Source: Propionicimonas sp. (lineage in GTDB: Bacteria > Actinomycetota > Actinomycetes > Propionibacteriales > Propionibacteriaceae). From it: a stretch of 64,000 nucleotides of DNA. The DNA lies in contig NZ_JARKPQ010000341.1 in the NCBI RefSeq assembly GCF_029975155.1, positions 1 through 64,000 of the forward strand. The letters are read 5' to 3'. The stretch's first letter is position 1; every line of letters begins with the position of its first letter. The notes under the pieces were generated by a model. It saw only the letters and a list, made by a program, of their open reading frames with translations, was not told the DNA's origin and searched no databases. A program made the translations under genes and the position numbers. Below, one piece after another: positions 1 through 8,202 of this stretch.

Positions 1-1193
1 CCCGGCTCACCGGACGCGGTTCCGGCGCGTCCATCCGCGGCCAGGTGCTGACCCGCCTCGACCCGGACGCCTTCGCCGAACTGCTGCAGGGCCACCGCGT
101 CCTGGCCGTCTCCGGCACCAACGGCAAGACCACCACCACCCACCTGCTCGCCGCCGCCGTGCGCACCGGGCTCGGCACCGCCGCCCGCCGCCTGGTCACC
201 AACGCCGACGGCGCCAACCTGCACTACGGCATCGCCTCCGCGCTCAGCCAGCAGCCGAAGGCCGACATCGCGGTGCTGGAGACCGACGAACGGGTGGTGT
301 CCGACGTGATCGCGCACGCCCGTCCCGAGATCCTGGTGCTGCTGAACTTCAGCCGCGACCAGCTCGACCGACACCACGAGATCAAGGCGCTGGGCCGGGC
401 GTGGCGGCACGCGCTCGACGCGGCCGGCGAATCCGGTCCGACGATCGTCGCGAACGCCAGCGACCCTCTCGTCGTGTGGTCCGCCGGGACGGCCGCCCGG
501 GTCATCTGGGTGGAGACCGCGACCACCTGGAGCGCGGACGGAGCCCTGTGTCCCGCGTGCGGGACGGTGCTGCGCCGCGTCCCCGCAGACGACCGTGACC
601 ACTGGGACTGCCCCGGCTGCGAGCTCACCCAGCCCGACGCCGGCTACCGCGTCGACGGCGACCACATCGTGCTCCCGAACGGAACCATGGTGCACCCCGA
701 CCTCCAGGTGCCCGGTTCGTTCAACGTCTCCAACGCCGCCTGCGCTCTCGCGGCCGCGATCGAGTTCGGCGTCCCGCTGCCGGACGCCCTGGCCGGCATG
801 CACACCGTCACCGCACCCGCCGGGCGGTTCGCCACCGCGTCCTTCGGTCACACCCGGGCGCGCCTGCTGCTGGCCAAGAATCCTGCCGGCTGGGCCGAGG
901 CGCTGCCGCTGGCCACGTCCGACCCGGTGATCCTCGCGATCGACTCGGTGGCCGCGGACGGCAAGGACGTCTCCTGGCTGTGGGACGTCGACTACGAGCA
1001 ACTCGTCGGCCGCCGCGTGGTCTGCACGGGCCCGCGGGCCCAGGACCTCGCCGTCCGGCTCGGCTACGCCGGCGTCGACCACGAGGTGGTGCCGGACCTG
1101 CGCGCCGCGCTCGGCGACCGGGAGTCGCCCGTGGATGTGGTCGCGACCTATACCCCGTTCCAGAAGCTGCTGAAGATGGCGGGTCTGCGATGA
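1..1193 (+). CDS. murT: Lipid II isoglutaminyl synthase, Mur-ligase-like subunit MurT (5' partial)
   Basis: Mur-ligase subunit of the MurT/GatD complex, which amidates the alpha-carboxyl of D-Glu in the lipid II stem peptide using ATP and ammonia from glutamine. The reading frame is open from base 3, before the first in-frame GTG at 45, and reads RLTGRGSG, so the true start lies outside the window. The P-loop GTNGKTTTT and the CPACG...CPGC four-cysteine zinc ribbon (about bases 548-620) are both typical of MurT. The C-terminus VVATYTPF matches the DUF1727-type tail. The stop overlaps the gatD start by 4 bp, the usual coupled arrangement. Identification is firm; only the N-terminus is missing. 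Confidence 0.95.
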   Translation, partial: RLTGRGSGASIRGQVLTRLDPDAFAELLQGHRVLAVSGTNGKTTTTHLLAAAVRTGLGTAARRLVTNADGANLHYGIASALSQQPKADIAVLETDERVVSDVIAHARPEILVLLNFSRDQLDRHHEIKALGRAWRHALDAAGESGPTIVANASDPLVVWSAGTAARVIWVETATTWSADGALCPACGTVLRRVPADDRDHWDCPGCELTQPDAGYRVDGDHIVLPNGTMVHPDLQVPGSFNVSNAACALAAAIEFGVPLPDALAGMHTVTAPAGRFATASFGHTRARLLLAKNPAGWAEALPLATSDPVILAIDSVAADGKDVSWLWDVDYEQLVGRRVVCTGPRAQDLAVRLGYAGVDHEVVPDLRAALGDRESPVDVVATYTPFQKLLKMAGLR

Positions 1194-1921
1194 GTGCCCC
1201 GGTCGAGATCGTCCTGCTCTACCAGTCGCTGCTGGGCATCTACGGCGACCGCGGCAACGCGATGGTGCTGCGGCAGCGGCTCGCGTGGCGCGGCATCGAC
1301 GCCACCCTGACGATCGTCGAGCCGGGTGACTCCGTCCCGACCACCGGCGCGGTGTACCTGCTCGGCGGCGGCGAGGACGCGGCCCAGACCTCCGCCGTGC
1401 GGGCCCTCAAGGCCGACGGCCACCTGTTCGGGGCCATCGAGCGCGGCGCGGTGCTGTTCGCCGTCTGCGCGGGCTACCAGATCGCCGGACGCACGTTCAC
1501 CGTCGGCGAGAACGACGACGTGATCGATGGACTCGGCCTGCTCGACGTCACCACCACCCGCGGCACGGAACGGGCGGTGGGCGAGGTGCTGAGCACCTGG
1601 ACGAAGCCGGACGGGACCGAGAGCCTGCTCACCGGCTTCGAGAACCACGGTGGCTTCACCTACCTCGGCCCGGACGCCACGCCGCTGGCCCGGGTGGAGA
1701 TCGGCGTCGGCAACTCCGGCGACGGGACGGACGGCGCCGTGCAGGGCACCGTGCTCGGCATCTACCCGCACGGGCCGATCCTCGCGCGCAACCCCGACCT
1801 CGCCGACCATCTGCTCGAGCTGGCCCTCGGTCACGACCTGGACCCCCTGCCGAACCCGGAGCTGGACGAACTCCGCCGCCAGCGGATCGCCGCGGTCCGG
1901 AAGGCCGGGCTGCGGCGGTAG
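1190..1921 (+). CDS. gatD: Lipid II isoglutaminyl synthase, glutamine amidotransferase subunit GatD
   Basis: Class I glutaminase of 243 aa that supplies ammonia to MurT. The nucleophile is Cys93 in FAVCAGYQ, and His194 in YPHGP completes the usual Cys-His pair. GGGEDAAQ near residue 59 is the conserved GatD substrate loop. It starts with ATG inside the murT stop (ATGA overlap), so the two subunits are translationally coupled. It converges with the mannosidase gene only 49 bp downstream, and I see no clear terminator there. CobB/CobQ-type amidotransferases are related, but the pairing with MurT settles the role. Confidence 0.95.
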   Translation: MSAPVEIVLLYQSLLGIYGDRGNAMVLRQRLAWRGIDATLTIVEPGDSVPTTGAVYLLGGGEDAAQTSAVRALKADGHLFGAIERGAVLFAVCAGYQIAGRTFTVGENDDVIDGLGLLDVTTTRGTERAVGEVLSTWTKPDGTESLLTGFENHGGFTYLGPDATPLARVEIGVGNSGDGTDGAVQGTVLGIYPHGPILARNPDLADHLLELALGHDLDPLPNPELDELRRQRIAAVRKAGLRR

Positions 1922-1970
1922 GCGGCCGGGCATCCCGGTCGCCGGTCCAGGAGGGCTCGGCTGGGGTCTG

Positions 1971-4900
1971 CTACCGGAGCAGCCAGCGGCGGGCGAGACG
2001 CAGCGTGCGCACCTCGAAGGGCCGCAGCTCCAGCGGGACGACCGCTCGGCCGCCGGTCAGGTCGGCCTCGACCGGCCCGCCGAGCGGCTCCTCCAGCAGC
2101 GAGGCCTCCCTCGCCGAGGCGTAGTCACCCCGCAGGGTGAGCGTGCCGTGGGCGCGGCGTCCGAGCGCCTCGTAGACCCGCACCACCAGGTCGCCGGACC
2201 GGTCGTGGGCGAGCGTGGCGTTGGCCAGGACGATCCCGTCGTCGGCGATCGCGGCCAGCGGCTCAAACCCCCGTCCGCCCGTGACGACCCGCTGCGGGGA
2301 GTTCAGCAGCGCGCCGGCGGCCGTCGCGGCCGCGACGTCGGCGCCGATCACCAGGCCGTAGGTCATCGTCTGCCGGCCCTGGTCGGTCTCGGGGTCGGGG
2401 AAGCGGGGCGCGCGCAGCAGCGAGAGCCGCACCGTGGTGGTGACGTTCGCCTCGTCCACGCTCCTGGTGACGTCGTGGCCGTAGAGGGAGTCGTTGACCA
2501 GCGCGGCGCCGATCGGGGCACCGGGAGCGGACTCCTCCGCGGCGAGCACGAAGCGGTGCATGGAGGTCTCGAACTTCGCCGCCTCCCAGCTGGTGTTGGT
2601 GTGGGTCACCCGGCGCTGGTAGCCGTACTGCGTCTCGGCCAGGGTGTGGTCGGCCCGGATGTCGAAGGGGAAGGCGACCTTGAGGAACTTCTCCGTCTCG
2701 TGCCAGTCGATCGCGGTCTCGAAGCGCAGCGTCCGCGAACCCGGCTCCAGGACGATCCGCTGGCTCAGCCGCGAGGCGGAGAAGGCACGCTCCAGGGTGA
2801 GGACCGCCCGCCCGTCGGCGAGCTCGCCGGTGACCGAGGCGCCGTCGCGCAGCTCGGTGACCATGGCGCGGTAGTGGCGGTCGACGTCCCAGGCGTCCCA
2901 CATGTTCGGGAAGTCCTGGTGGAGCTGGAAGAGGTTGCCCTCCGCCCCCGGCGCGATCACGTCGTGCCCGGTGGCGAGGTCGCGGGCGGAGGTGATGGTG
3001 CCCGCCGCCGAGACGTGCACCTCGACGAGGCCGTTGGCCAGGACGTGGCCGCCGTCGCTGGACGGGGTCAGCGTGACCGGCGCGAGCGTGGCCCGGCCCG
3101 CGTCCACCGTGGCCCGCTCGACCGCGCCGCCGGGCGGGACGGCGTCCCGGCCGAAGGCCGCCGGGTTGACCACGATCTCGTGATCACCCCCGCCGACCAG
3201 CGCGGCGAGCGCCCGGTCGATCAGCTCCTGCGCGGCCTGCTCGATCCGCCGGTACTCCGCGACGGCCTCGCGATGCACCCAGGCGATCGAGGTGCCGGGG
3301 AGGATGTCGTGGAACTGGAGCAGGAGGACCTGCTTCCACAGCGCGTCGAGCTCGCCGTGGGGGAACTCGTACCCGGCCTCCAGCGCCGCCTGCGTGGACC
3401 AGAGCTCGGCCTCGCCCAACAGCCACTCGCTGCGCCGGTTGCCCTGCTTCGTCCGGTGCTGGGAGGTCAGCGTGGCCCGGTGCAGCTCCAGGTAGAGCTC
3501 GCCCGCCCAGACCGCGGGATCGGGCAGCTCGGCCATCGCACGCTCGAAGAAGGCCTCCGGATGCTCCCAGACGACCCGGGCGCTGCCCTCGAGGTCGCGC
3601 AGCCGGGACGCGCGGGCCACCATCTCCCGCGTGGTGCCGCCACCGCCGTCCCCCCAGCCGACCGGCGCGATCGAGCCGGTGGCCACCCGCGCCTCGCGGA
3701 ACTGGCGCGAGGCCTTGGCCACCTCGGCGCCGGAGAGCTGGGAGTTGTAGGTGTCCATCGACGGGAAGTGGGTGAAGACCCGGGATCCGTCGATGCCCTC
3801 CCAGGCGAAGCTGTGGTGGGGGAAGACGTTGACCTGGTTCCAGGAGATCTTCTGGGTGAAGAACCACTCGAAGCCGGCCCGCGCGAGCAGCTGGGGCAGC
3901 GCGGGGGAATAGCCGAAGCTGTCCGGCAGCCAGACGCCGCGGCAGCGGATGCCGAACTCGGTCTCGAAGAAGCGCTGGCCGTAGAGGAACTGGCGCACCA
4001 GCGACTCCCCGCTCGGCATCACCGTGTCGCTCTCCACCCACATGCCGCCCAGCGGCAGGAAGCGTCCGCCGGCGACCGCGTCCCTGACCCGGCGGTACAC
4101 CTCGGGGCGGTGCTCCTTGAGCCAGGCGTACTGCTGGGCGCTGGACATGCCGAAGACGAAGTCGTCCGTGTCCTCGATGAGCTCGGCCATCGACGACGAG
4201 GTGCGGGCCACCTTGCGGATGGTCTCCCGGACGGGCCACAGCCACGCCGAGTCGATGTGGGCATGCCCGACCGCGGAGATCCGGTGCTCGGACTCGCCCG
4301 CGGACGCCGCGAGCACCGGCGCGAGCACGGCCCGGGCGCGGGCGGCGGTGCCGGCGACGTCCTGCAGGTCGACGACGTCGAGGGCGTCGTCGAGCCCCTG
4401 GAGGATCCTGGCCCGCCGCGGCCCGGCCGGCAGTTCGGCCTGGAGCTCGAGCAGCACGTCGAGATCCATCGCCAGCTCGAACACCTCGGGCTCGAATACC
4501 GCGAGCTCGATCCGGCGCGTGGCGTAGAGCGGGCGCGGCGAGGAGGTGAGGATGTCGCCCTCCCGCGTGGGCTGGAAGGGCTGGTAGTCCAGCAGCACCG
4601 GGTTGGCGGCCGCCTCCAGGTAGAGCTCGACCTCCTCACCGCCCTCGGCCTCGCGGGCGATGGTCACGTACTGGTTGCGCGGGTTGAGCGACTTCACCGG
4701 CTTACCGTCCGAACGGTATACAAGCGCCTCGGCCTGGAAGCCGGTCATGTTGACGTCGAACCCGAGGTCGGCGAGGAGTTCGACCCGCCGACCGGCCCAC
4801 TCCCGGGGCACGGTGCCGCGGACCCGGAACCAGGTGGTGCCCCACGCCGGACCCCACGGCTCGCCGAGCTGGCACGGCGCGTAGTCCAGCGCCAGGCCTT

Positions 4901-5039
4901 CGGCGGGAGGGACGGGTTCGCCGTCCAGGGGGTGCCATTCGAGGTTGACCTCAGCGCGATCGGAGTGGATCGCAGGCATGATGCGCTCGATGAGCACGCG
5001 GCGGACGCGACCGCGAGTGAGCTCCGTGTCGTCGTGCAC
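1971..5039 (-). CDS. Alpha-mannosidase, glycoside hydrolase family 38
   Basis: Large GH38 exo-alpha-mannosidase of 1022 aa, within the size of bacterial members. No signal peptide is seen, so it probably acts in the cytoplasm on mannosyl oligosaccharides or glycans. The zinc-site motif HAHIDSAWLWP is at residues 259-269, and the nucleophile Asp373 lies in WLPDSFGYS. The N-terminal region (about 1-250) is the accessory beta domain, and the C-terminal half is the usual beta-sandwich region (DFPNMWDAWD near 690). Start is GTG at 5039 with a GGAGGA ribosome site 5-10 bases upstream. It stands alone, divergent from the reductase-like gene at 5452. The exact linkage specificity cannot be read from the sequence. 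Confidence 0.93.
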   Translation of the reverse strand: MHDDTELTRGRVRRVLIERIMPAIHSDRAEVNLEWHPLDGEPVPPAEGLALDYAPCQLGEPWGPAWGTTWFRVRGTVPREWAGRRVELLADLGFDVNMTGFQAEALVYRSDGKPVKSLNPRNQYVTIAREAEGGEEVELYLEAAANPVLLDYQPFQPTREGDILTSSPRPLYATRRIELAVFEPEVFELAMDLDVLLELQAELPAGPRRARILQGLDDALDVVDLQDVAGTAARARAVLAPVLAASAGESEHRISAVGHAHIDSAWLWPVRETIRKVARTSSSMAELIEDTDDFVFGMSSAQQYAWLKEHRPEVYRRVRDAVAGGRFLPLGGMWVESDTVMPSGESLVRQFLYGQRFFETEFGIRCRGVWLPDSFGYSPALPQLLARAGFEWFFTQKISWNQVNVFPHHSFAWEGIDGSRVFTHFPSMDTYNSQLSGAEVAKASRQFREARVATGSIAPVGWGDGGGGTTREMVARASRLRDLEGSARVVWEHPEAFFERAMAELPDPAVWAGELYLELHRATLTSQHRTKQGNRRSEWLLGEAELWSTQAALEAGYEFPHGELDALWKQVLLLQFHDILPGTSIAWVHREAVAEYRRIEQAAQELIDRALAALVGGGDHEIVVNPAAFGRDAVPPGGAVERATVDAGRATLAPVTLTPSSDGGHVLANGLVEVHVSAAGTITSARDLATGHDVIAPGAEGNLFQLHQDFPNMWDAWDVDRHYRAMVTELRDGASVTGELADGRAVLTLERAFSASRLSQRIVLEPGSRTLRFETAIDWHETEKFLKVAFPFDIRADHTLAETQYGYQRRVTHTNTSWEAAKFETSMHRFVLAAEESAPGAPIGAALVNDSLYGHDVTRSVDEANVTTTVRLSLLRAPRFPDPETDQGRQTMTYGLVIGADVAAATAAGALLNSPQRVVTGGRGFEPLAAIADDGIVLANATLAHDRSGDLVVRVYEALGRRAHGTLTLRGDYASAREASLLEEPLGGPVEADLTGGRAVVPLELRPFEVRTLRLARRWLLR

Positions 5040-5451
5040 GAATTCCTCCGGAGAAGAGTCAGGCGATGCTTGGCGGTGAGGGAAACACTGGCTCCGGCGT
5101 CGGACGCCGACCGAGCCGAATCACCTCGGGCTGGCCGAGGGGACGGAGACGGTGGTCATCACGGCATCGTCGGGCGCGGCCATCGTCACCCCCATATGGT
5201 ATCCCGTTTGGCGCGGAGGAGCGGCATCGCCGAGCCGGCTGCGCAGCACGATCGGGCGGAAAGGGACGGCGGTCGTCCGACCAGGACGCGTCGTATATCG
5301 AGCGGGGGAACGACGAGGCGGTTCTCTCCGAGCCCGGCCCGCCGGTCACCCTGTCCGTCCGCGACTCGACCGCGCCTCCCGCCGCTCGCTGAAGTGCGTA
5401 TTTCCCCTCGTCCCCCATCGGCGCACGATCGCAGCGACGGCAGGAGGACGA
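5040..5451. other. Divergent intergenic region, 412 bp
   Basis: No convincing gene is seen here; open frames on both strands lack coding character or a ribosome site. It separates the alpha-mannosidase (minus) and the reductase-like gene (plus) and must hold both promoters. The only obvious symmetry is the palindrome CCATATGG near 5190. The 3' end carries AGGAGG at 5442-5447, the ribosome site for the plus-strand gene. Confidence 0.5.
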
Positions 5452-6111
5452 ATGCGGATCTCAGTCTTGGGCACCGGAATGGTCGGCCAGGCGCTGGCAG
5501 GAGGTCTCTCCGCGCTGGGCCATGAGGTGGCGATCGGCACCCGCGACCCGCTGGTGGCGCTCGCCAGGACCGATCCCGGTGGTGTGGGTGCCTGGCGGGC
5601 CGGGCACCCGGACGTGGCGATCGAGGCGTTCGCGGACGCGGCGCGCGGCGCCGACCTGGTGGTCAACGCCCTCTCCGGCGATGCCTCGGTCACCGGCGTC
5701 GGTGCCGCCGCGGTCGCCGACGGCACCGTGCTGCTCGACGTCGCCAATCCCCTGGACGCCAGCGGTGGCATGCCGCCGCGACTGTTCGTGGCGAACACCG
5801 ACTCCCTCGCCGAGCAGTTGCAGCGCACGTTCCCCGGCCTGCGGGTCGTGAAGAGCCTGAACACCATGACCGCCGCCCTGATGGTCGACCCCCGCCAGCT
5901 CGCGGACGGCGACTTCAGCACCTTCGTCTGTGGCGACGATCCTGAGGCGAAAGCCCTTGTCAACGGTCTGCTGCTGGCCCTGGGCCACCGCGACGTGATC
6001 GACCTCGGCGACATCATCGCCGCCCGCGGCATGGAAGCCATGATGCTGATCTGGCTACGCCTGTGGCCGGTCGTGGGCGGACCGGTGTTCACGTACCGGA
6101 TCGTCCGCTGA
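5452..6111 (+). CDS. NADPH-dependent F420 reductase-like / NAD(P)-binding oxidoreductase
   Basis: Protein of 219 aa with a Rossmann fold. It begins MRISVLGTGMVG (GxGxxG dinucleotide motif) followed by TRDP at the end of the second strand, typical of NADP-preferring F420H2:NADP oxidoreductases and the related YjgP/NADP_F420 family. DVANPLD and VVKSLNTM are also family motifs (K and N in the active site region). Start ATG 5452 has AGGAGG five bases upstream. Whether the partner is F420 or another substrate cannot be decided, because many actinobacterial paralogues are not F420-specific. It is transcribed alone and converges with the gene at 6115. Confidence 0.8.
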   Translation: MRISVLGTGMVGQALAGGLSALGHEVAIGTRDPLVALARTDPGGVGAWRAGHPDVAIEAFADAARGADLVVNALSGDASVTGVGAAAVADGTVLLDVANPLDASGGMPPRLFVANTDSLAEQLQRTFPGLRVVKSLNTMTAALMVDPRQLADGDFSTFVCGDDPEAKALVNGLLLALGHRDVIDLGDIIAARGMEAMMLIWLRLWPVVGGPVFTYRIVR

Positions 6112-6114
6112 GCC

Positions 6115-6729
6115 TCACAGGACGGTGAAGCCGGACGGCAGTCCGCCGCGTCCGGTGGCGGCGAGCAGCAGCATGCCCGCCGTCCCGCCGGCGACGGCCA
6201 GGTCGGAGAGCAGGCGCAGCGTCACCGCAGCGGGCAGCGGCGGCGGTTCCGTCGGCAGGCCGAGCGCCACCGCGAGATCGGCCGTGTGCACGGTGAGTTC
6301 GAGGACCCTGGTCGGCAGGTAGTCGACCAGCCGGATCCCGCCGACGATGCTGGTCAACAGCTCATCACCGGTCAGTCCGTCGACGAGCCGCAGCGCGCGT
6401 GCCGCGAGTTCGGCCACGGCAGCCACCGGATCGTCGCCGAGGGCAGCGCCCGCGTCCCGGCCGCGCTGCGCGACTCCCGGACCGGCAGAGATCGACCGGG
6501 TGGCTTCGTAGTAGGCCACTGCCGAGGCCACCTCCACTGCGGCCGGAGGCTGCGCGAGGTACGTCTCGACCGTGACCAGGGAGCGACTGGCGTGCCCGAC
6601 CAGTGCCCGGACATCCCACTCCCCCAGACCGGGCTCGGCCCAGCGGTCGCCGACCTGAGCCAGCGTCGCCTGGAACCAGTCCGCGGCGTCGTGGTACGCA
6701 CGCAGGGACTCCGACCAGCCGAAGCCCAT
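6115..6729 (-). CDS. Maleylpyruvate isomerase N-terminal domain / DinB-like protein
   Basis: Protein of 204 aa matching the four-helix DinB-like fold of mycothiol-dependent maleylpyruvate isomerase-type proteins. The stretch GEWDVRALVGHASRSL near residues 36-51 is the conserved W-x-V-x-x-L-x-x-H segment that supplies a metal-binding histidine. These proteins are typical of actinobacteria, which use mycothiol. The actual substrate is unknown; most paralogues are uncharacterised thiol-S-transferase-like enzymes. It is the last gene of a minus-strand run (SHOCT and DUF6325 genes upstream), with a 4-bp gap. Confidence 0.75.
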   Translation of the reverse strand: MGFGWSESLRAYHDAADWFQATLAQVGDRWAEPGLGEWDVRALVGHASRSLVTVETYLAQPPAAVEVASAVAYYEATRSISAGPGVAQRGRDAGAALGDDPVAAVAELAARALRLVDGLTGDELLTSIVGGIRLVDYLPTRVLELTVHTADLAVALGLPTEPPPLPAAVTLRLLSDLAVAGGTAGMLLLAATGRGGLPSGFTVL

Positions 6730-6733
6730 GGTG

Positions 6734-7093
6734 TCAGCCGAGCAGCTTCGCCTTGGCCGCGGCGAACTCCGCCTCGGTCAGCAGTCCGGACTCCTTCATG
6801 GCGCCGAGCTGCTGTAGCTGGGCCAGGAAGTCCGGGGCCGCGGGTGCTGCCGGGGCCGGCGGCGCTGCCGGTGCGGCGGGGGCCGGCGGCGCCTGCAGCT
6901 GGGACACCTGGTTGCGCAGGTCGGCCAGCTCCGCCTGGGTGGCCTGCTTCGCCGCCTGTTCGTTGGCCACTGCCTGGGCCTTCGCCGCCTGCGACTGGGC
7001 GACGCTACCGGCCGCGGCCTGCGCGGTGCCGGCGATCACGGCGGTGCGTGCCATCGTGCCCAGAAGGCTGGGCCGACCCGTCCTGCGCCTCAT
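6734..7093 (-). CDS. SHOCT domain-containing small protein
   Basis: Protein of 119 aa. The last ~28 residues (LGAMKESGLLTEAEFAAAKAK) form a SHOCT motif, a short C-terminal helix-turn-helix found on many small bacterial proteins. The middle is a Pro/Ala-rich linker (about 68-88) preceded by a Gln/Ala-rich helix that may form a coiled coil. The N-terminus is basic with a weakly hydrophobic Ala/Thr segment. The start codon overlaps the stop of the DUF6325 gene by 1 base (TGATG), so the pair is probably co-translated. SHOCT proteins are thought to oligomerise, but the function is unknown. Confidence 0.75.
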   Translation of the reverse strand: MRRRTGRPSLLGTMARTAVIAGTAQAAAGSVAQSQAAKAQAVANEQAAKQATQAELADLRNQVSQLQAPPAPAAPAAPPAPAAPAAPDFLAQLQQLGAMKESGLLTEAEFAAAKAKLLG

Positions 7094-7521
7094 CAGTTCT
7101 CCTCCTCGTCGGGGACGGTACGCGCGATCTCCTGCACGACGACGTCGGCCACGGCGACCTCGCCGAGCACCTCGCCACCGCTGTCCCGGACGGCTGCCAG
7201 CAGCGGCCGCACCCAGGTGTTCTCCAGGGCGAGCACGAGCGCCGCCCGACCGGGCGCGAGGCCCGCGGTGAGTTCGGCGACGTCCTCGTCGGCGAGCAGG
7301 CCCTCGATGTGGTCGACCAGCTCCACGAGCTCGTCCAGGCCGTCGACGTCGGCCACCTCGGCCAGTTCCAGACCGCCGCCGACATCGCGCCGGGCCAGCA
7401 CGGCGTCCACGATGCGCACGGTGCCGCCGGACACGAGGGAACTCAGGACCCCCAGCACCGGGGTGTCCAGGCCTGCGTCGGGCAGTGTCAGCGTGACGAT
7501 TTCAACGGGTCCGAGATCCAC
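7093..7521 (-). CDS. DUF6325 family protein
   Basis: Acidic protein of 142 aa beginning MDLGPVEIVTLTLP. It resembles the actinobacterial DUF6325 family, whose members start with GPVE and usually sit next to a SHOCT gene. It has an alternating beta/alpha pattern without known catalytic residues. It is translationally coupled to the downstream SHOCT gene (1-base overlap). Members are often described near stress or envelope genes, but no biochemical role is established. ATG at 7521 is the most upstream sensible start, with GGAAAGGA just before it. Confidence 0.7.
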   Translation of the reverse strand: MDLGPVEIVTLTLPDAGLDTPVLGVLSSLVSGGTVRIVDAVLARRDVGGGLELAEVADVDGLDELVELVDHIEGLLADEDVAELTAGLAPGRAALVLALENTWVRPLLAAVRDSGGEVLGEVAVADVVVQEIARTVPDEEEN

Positions 7522-7551
7522 GTCCCCATCCTTTCCTCGATGTCCCGCAGG

Positions 7552-8202
7552 CTACACGGCGAGGACGACAATCAGGTTCCGCGGGCCATGGACACCCTCG
7601 ACACGGCTCAGTTCGATGTCCGAGGTGGCCGACGGACCGCTGATCCAGGTGAGCGGCGCACCGTCGGTCACCGCCGGCGCCAGCCGAACGACGGACTCGG
7701 GCACGTCCGAGACCACCTGGTCGGCACGCACCACCACCAGATGGGTGTCCGGCACCAGGGTGAGCGCGCGGCGTCCCTGGTCGGCGGCGTGGTCGAGGAC
7801 GATCGTGCCGGTCTCGGCGATCCCCACCGCGGCGGCGGTGACCACGGCGTCGATGGCGTCCAGTTCGCTGCGGGAGAGCTGCGGCTCGTCGTCATGGACG
7901 GTGATGCCGGCGGCGGCGATCGCATCCCGCCACGTCGCGTCCAGCCCTCCGGGCAGCACGGCCGACCGGACGCCGGCCTCGCCGAGCAGCCCGGCGACCC
8001 GGCCGGCGACGTCCGCGGCGGCGCAGCGCACCACCGTCGCCTTGTAGTCCTCGCACATCTCCACGAAACGCCCCAGCACGTCGGGCATCGGCGTGGCCCG
8101 GCCGTACTCCCACGCGATCGGCACGTCCGCGACCGGATCGGGCTGGACCACATCGGCCAGGGCGATCCGCACCCGGGACAGGATCTCCTCACGCGCGTTC
8201 AT
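7552..8202 (-). CDS. lutC: Lactate utilization protein LutC (LUD domain)
   Basis: 216-aa LUD-domain protein, third member of the LutABC lactate dehydrogenase complex that oxidises L-lactate to pyruvate. VGIAETGTIVLDH (about 126-138) is the conserved LUD motif, and HLVVVRADQVV follows near 154. The ATG at 8202 overlaps the lutB stop (ATGA), which sets the start. It is the last gene of the lutA-lutB-lutC operon, probably controlled by the GntR-type site at 10546-10566. Confidence 0.92.
   Translation of the reverse strand: MNAREEILSRVRIALADVVQPDPVADVPIAWEYGRATPMPDVLGRFVEMCEDYKATVVRCAAADVAGRVAGLLGEAGVRSAVLPGGLDATWRDAIAAAGITVHDDEPQLSRSELDAIDAVVTAAAVGIAETGTIVLDHAADQGRRALTLVPDTHLVVVRADQVVSDVPESVVRLAPAVTDGAPLTWISGPSATSDIELSRVEGVHGPRNLIVVLAV

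Noticed and set aside
1650-5525. 1291-codon open frame on the plus strand
   Set aside because: It is antisense to the well-conserved GH38 mannosidase and shows only the composition expected from the shadow of a high-GC gene; no domain or ribosome site.
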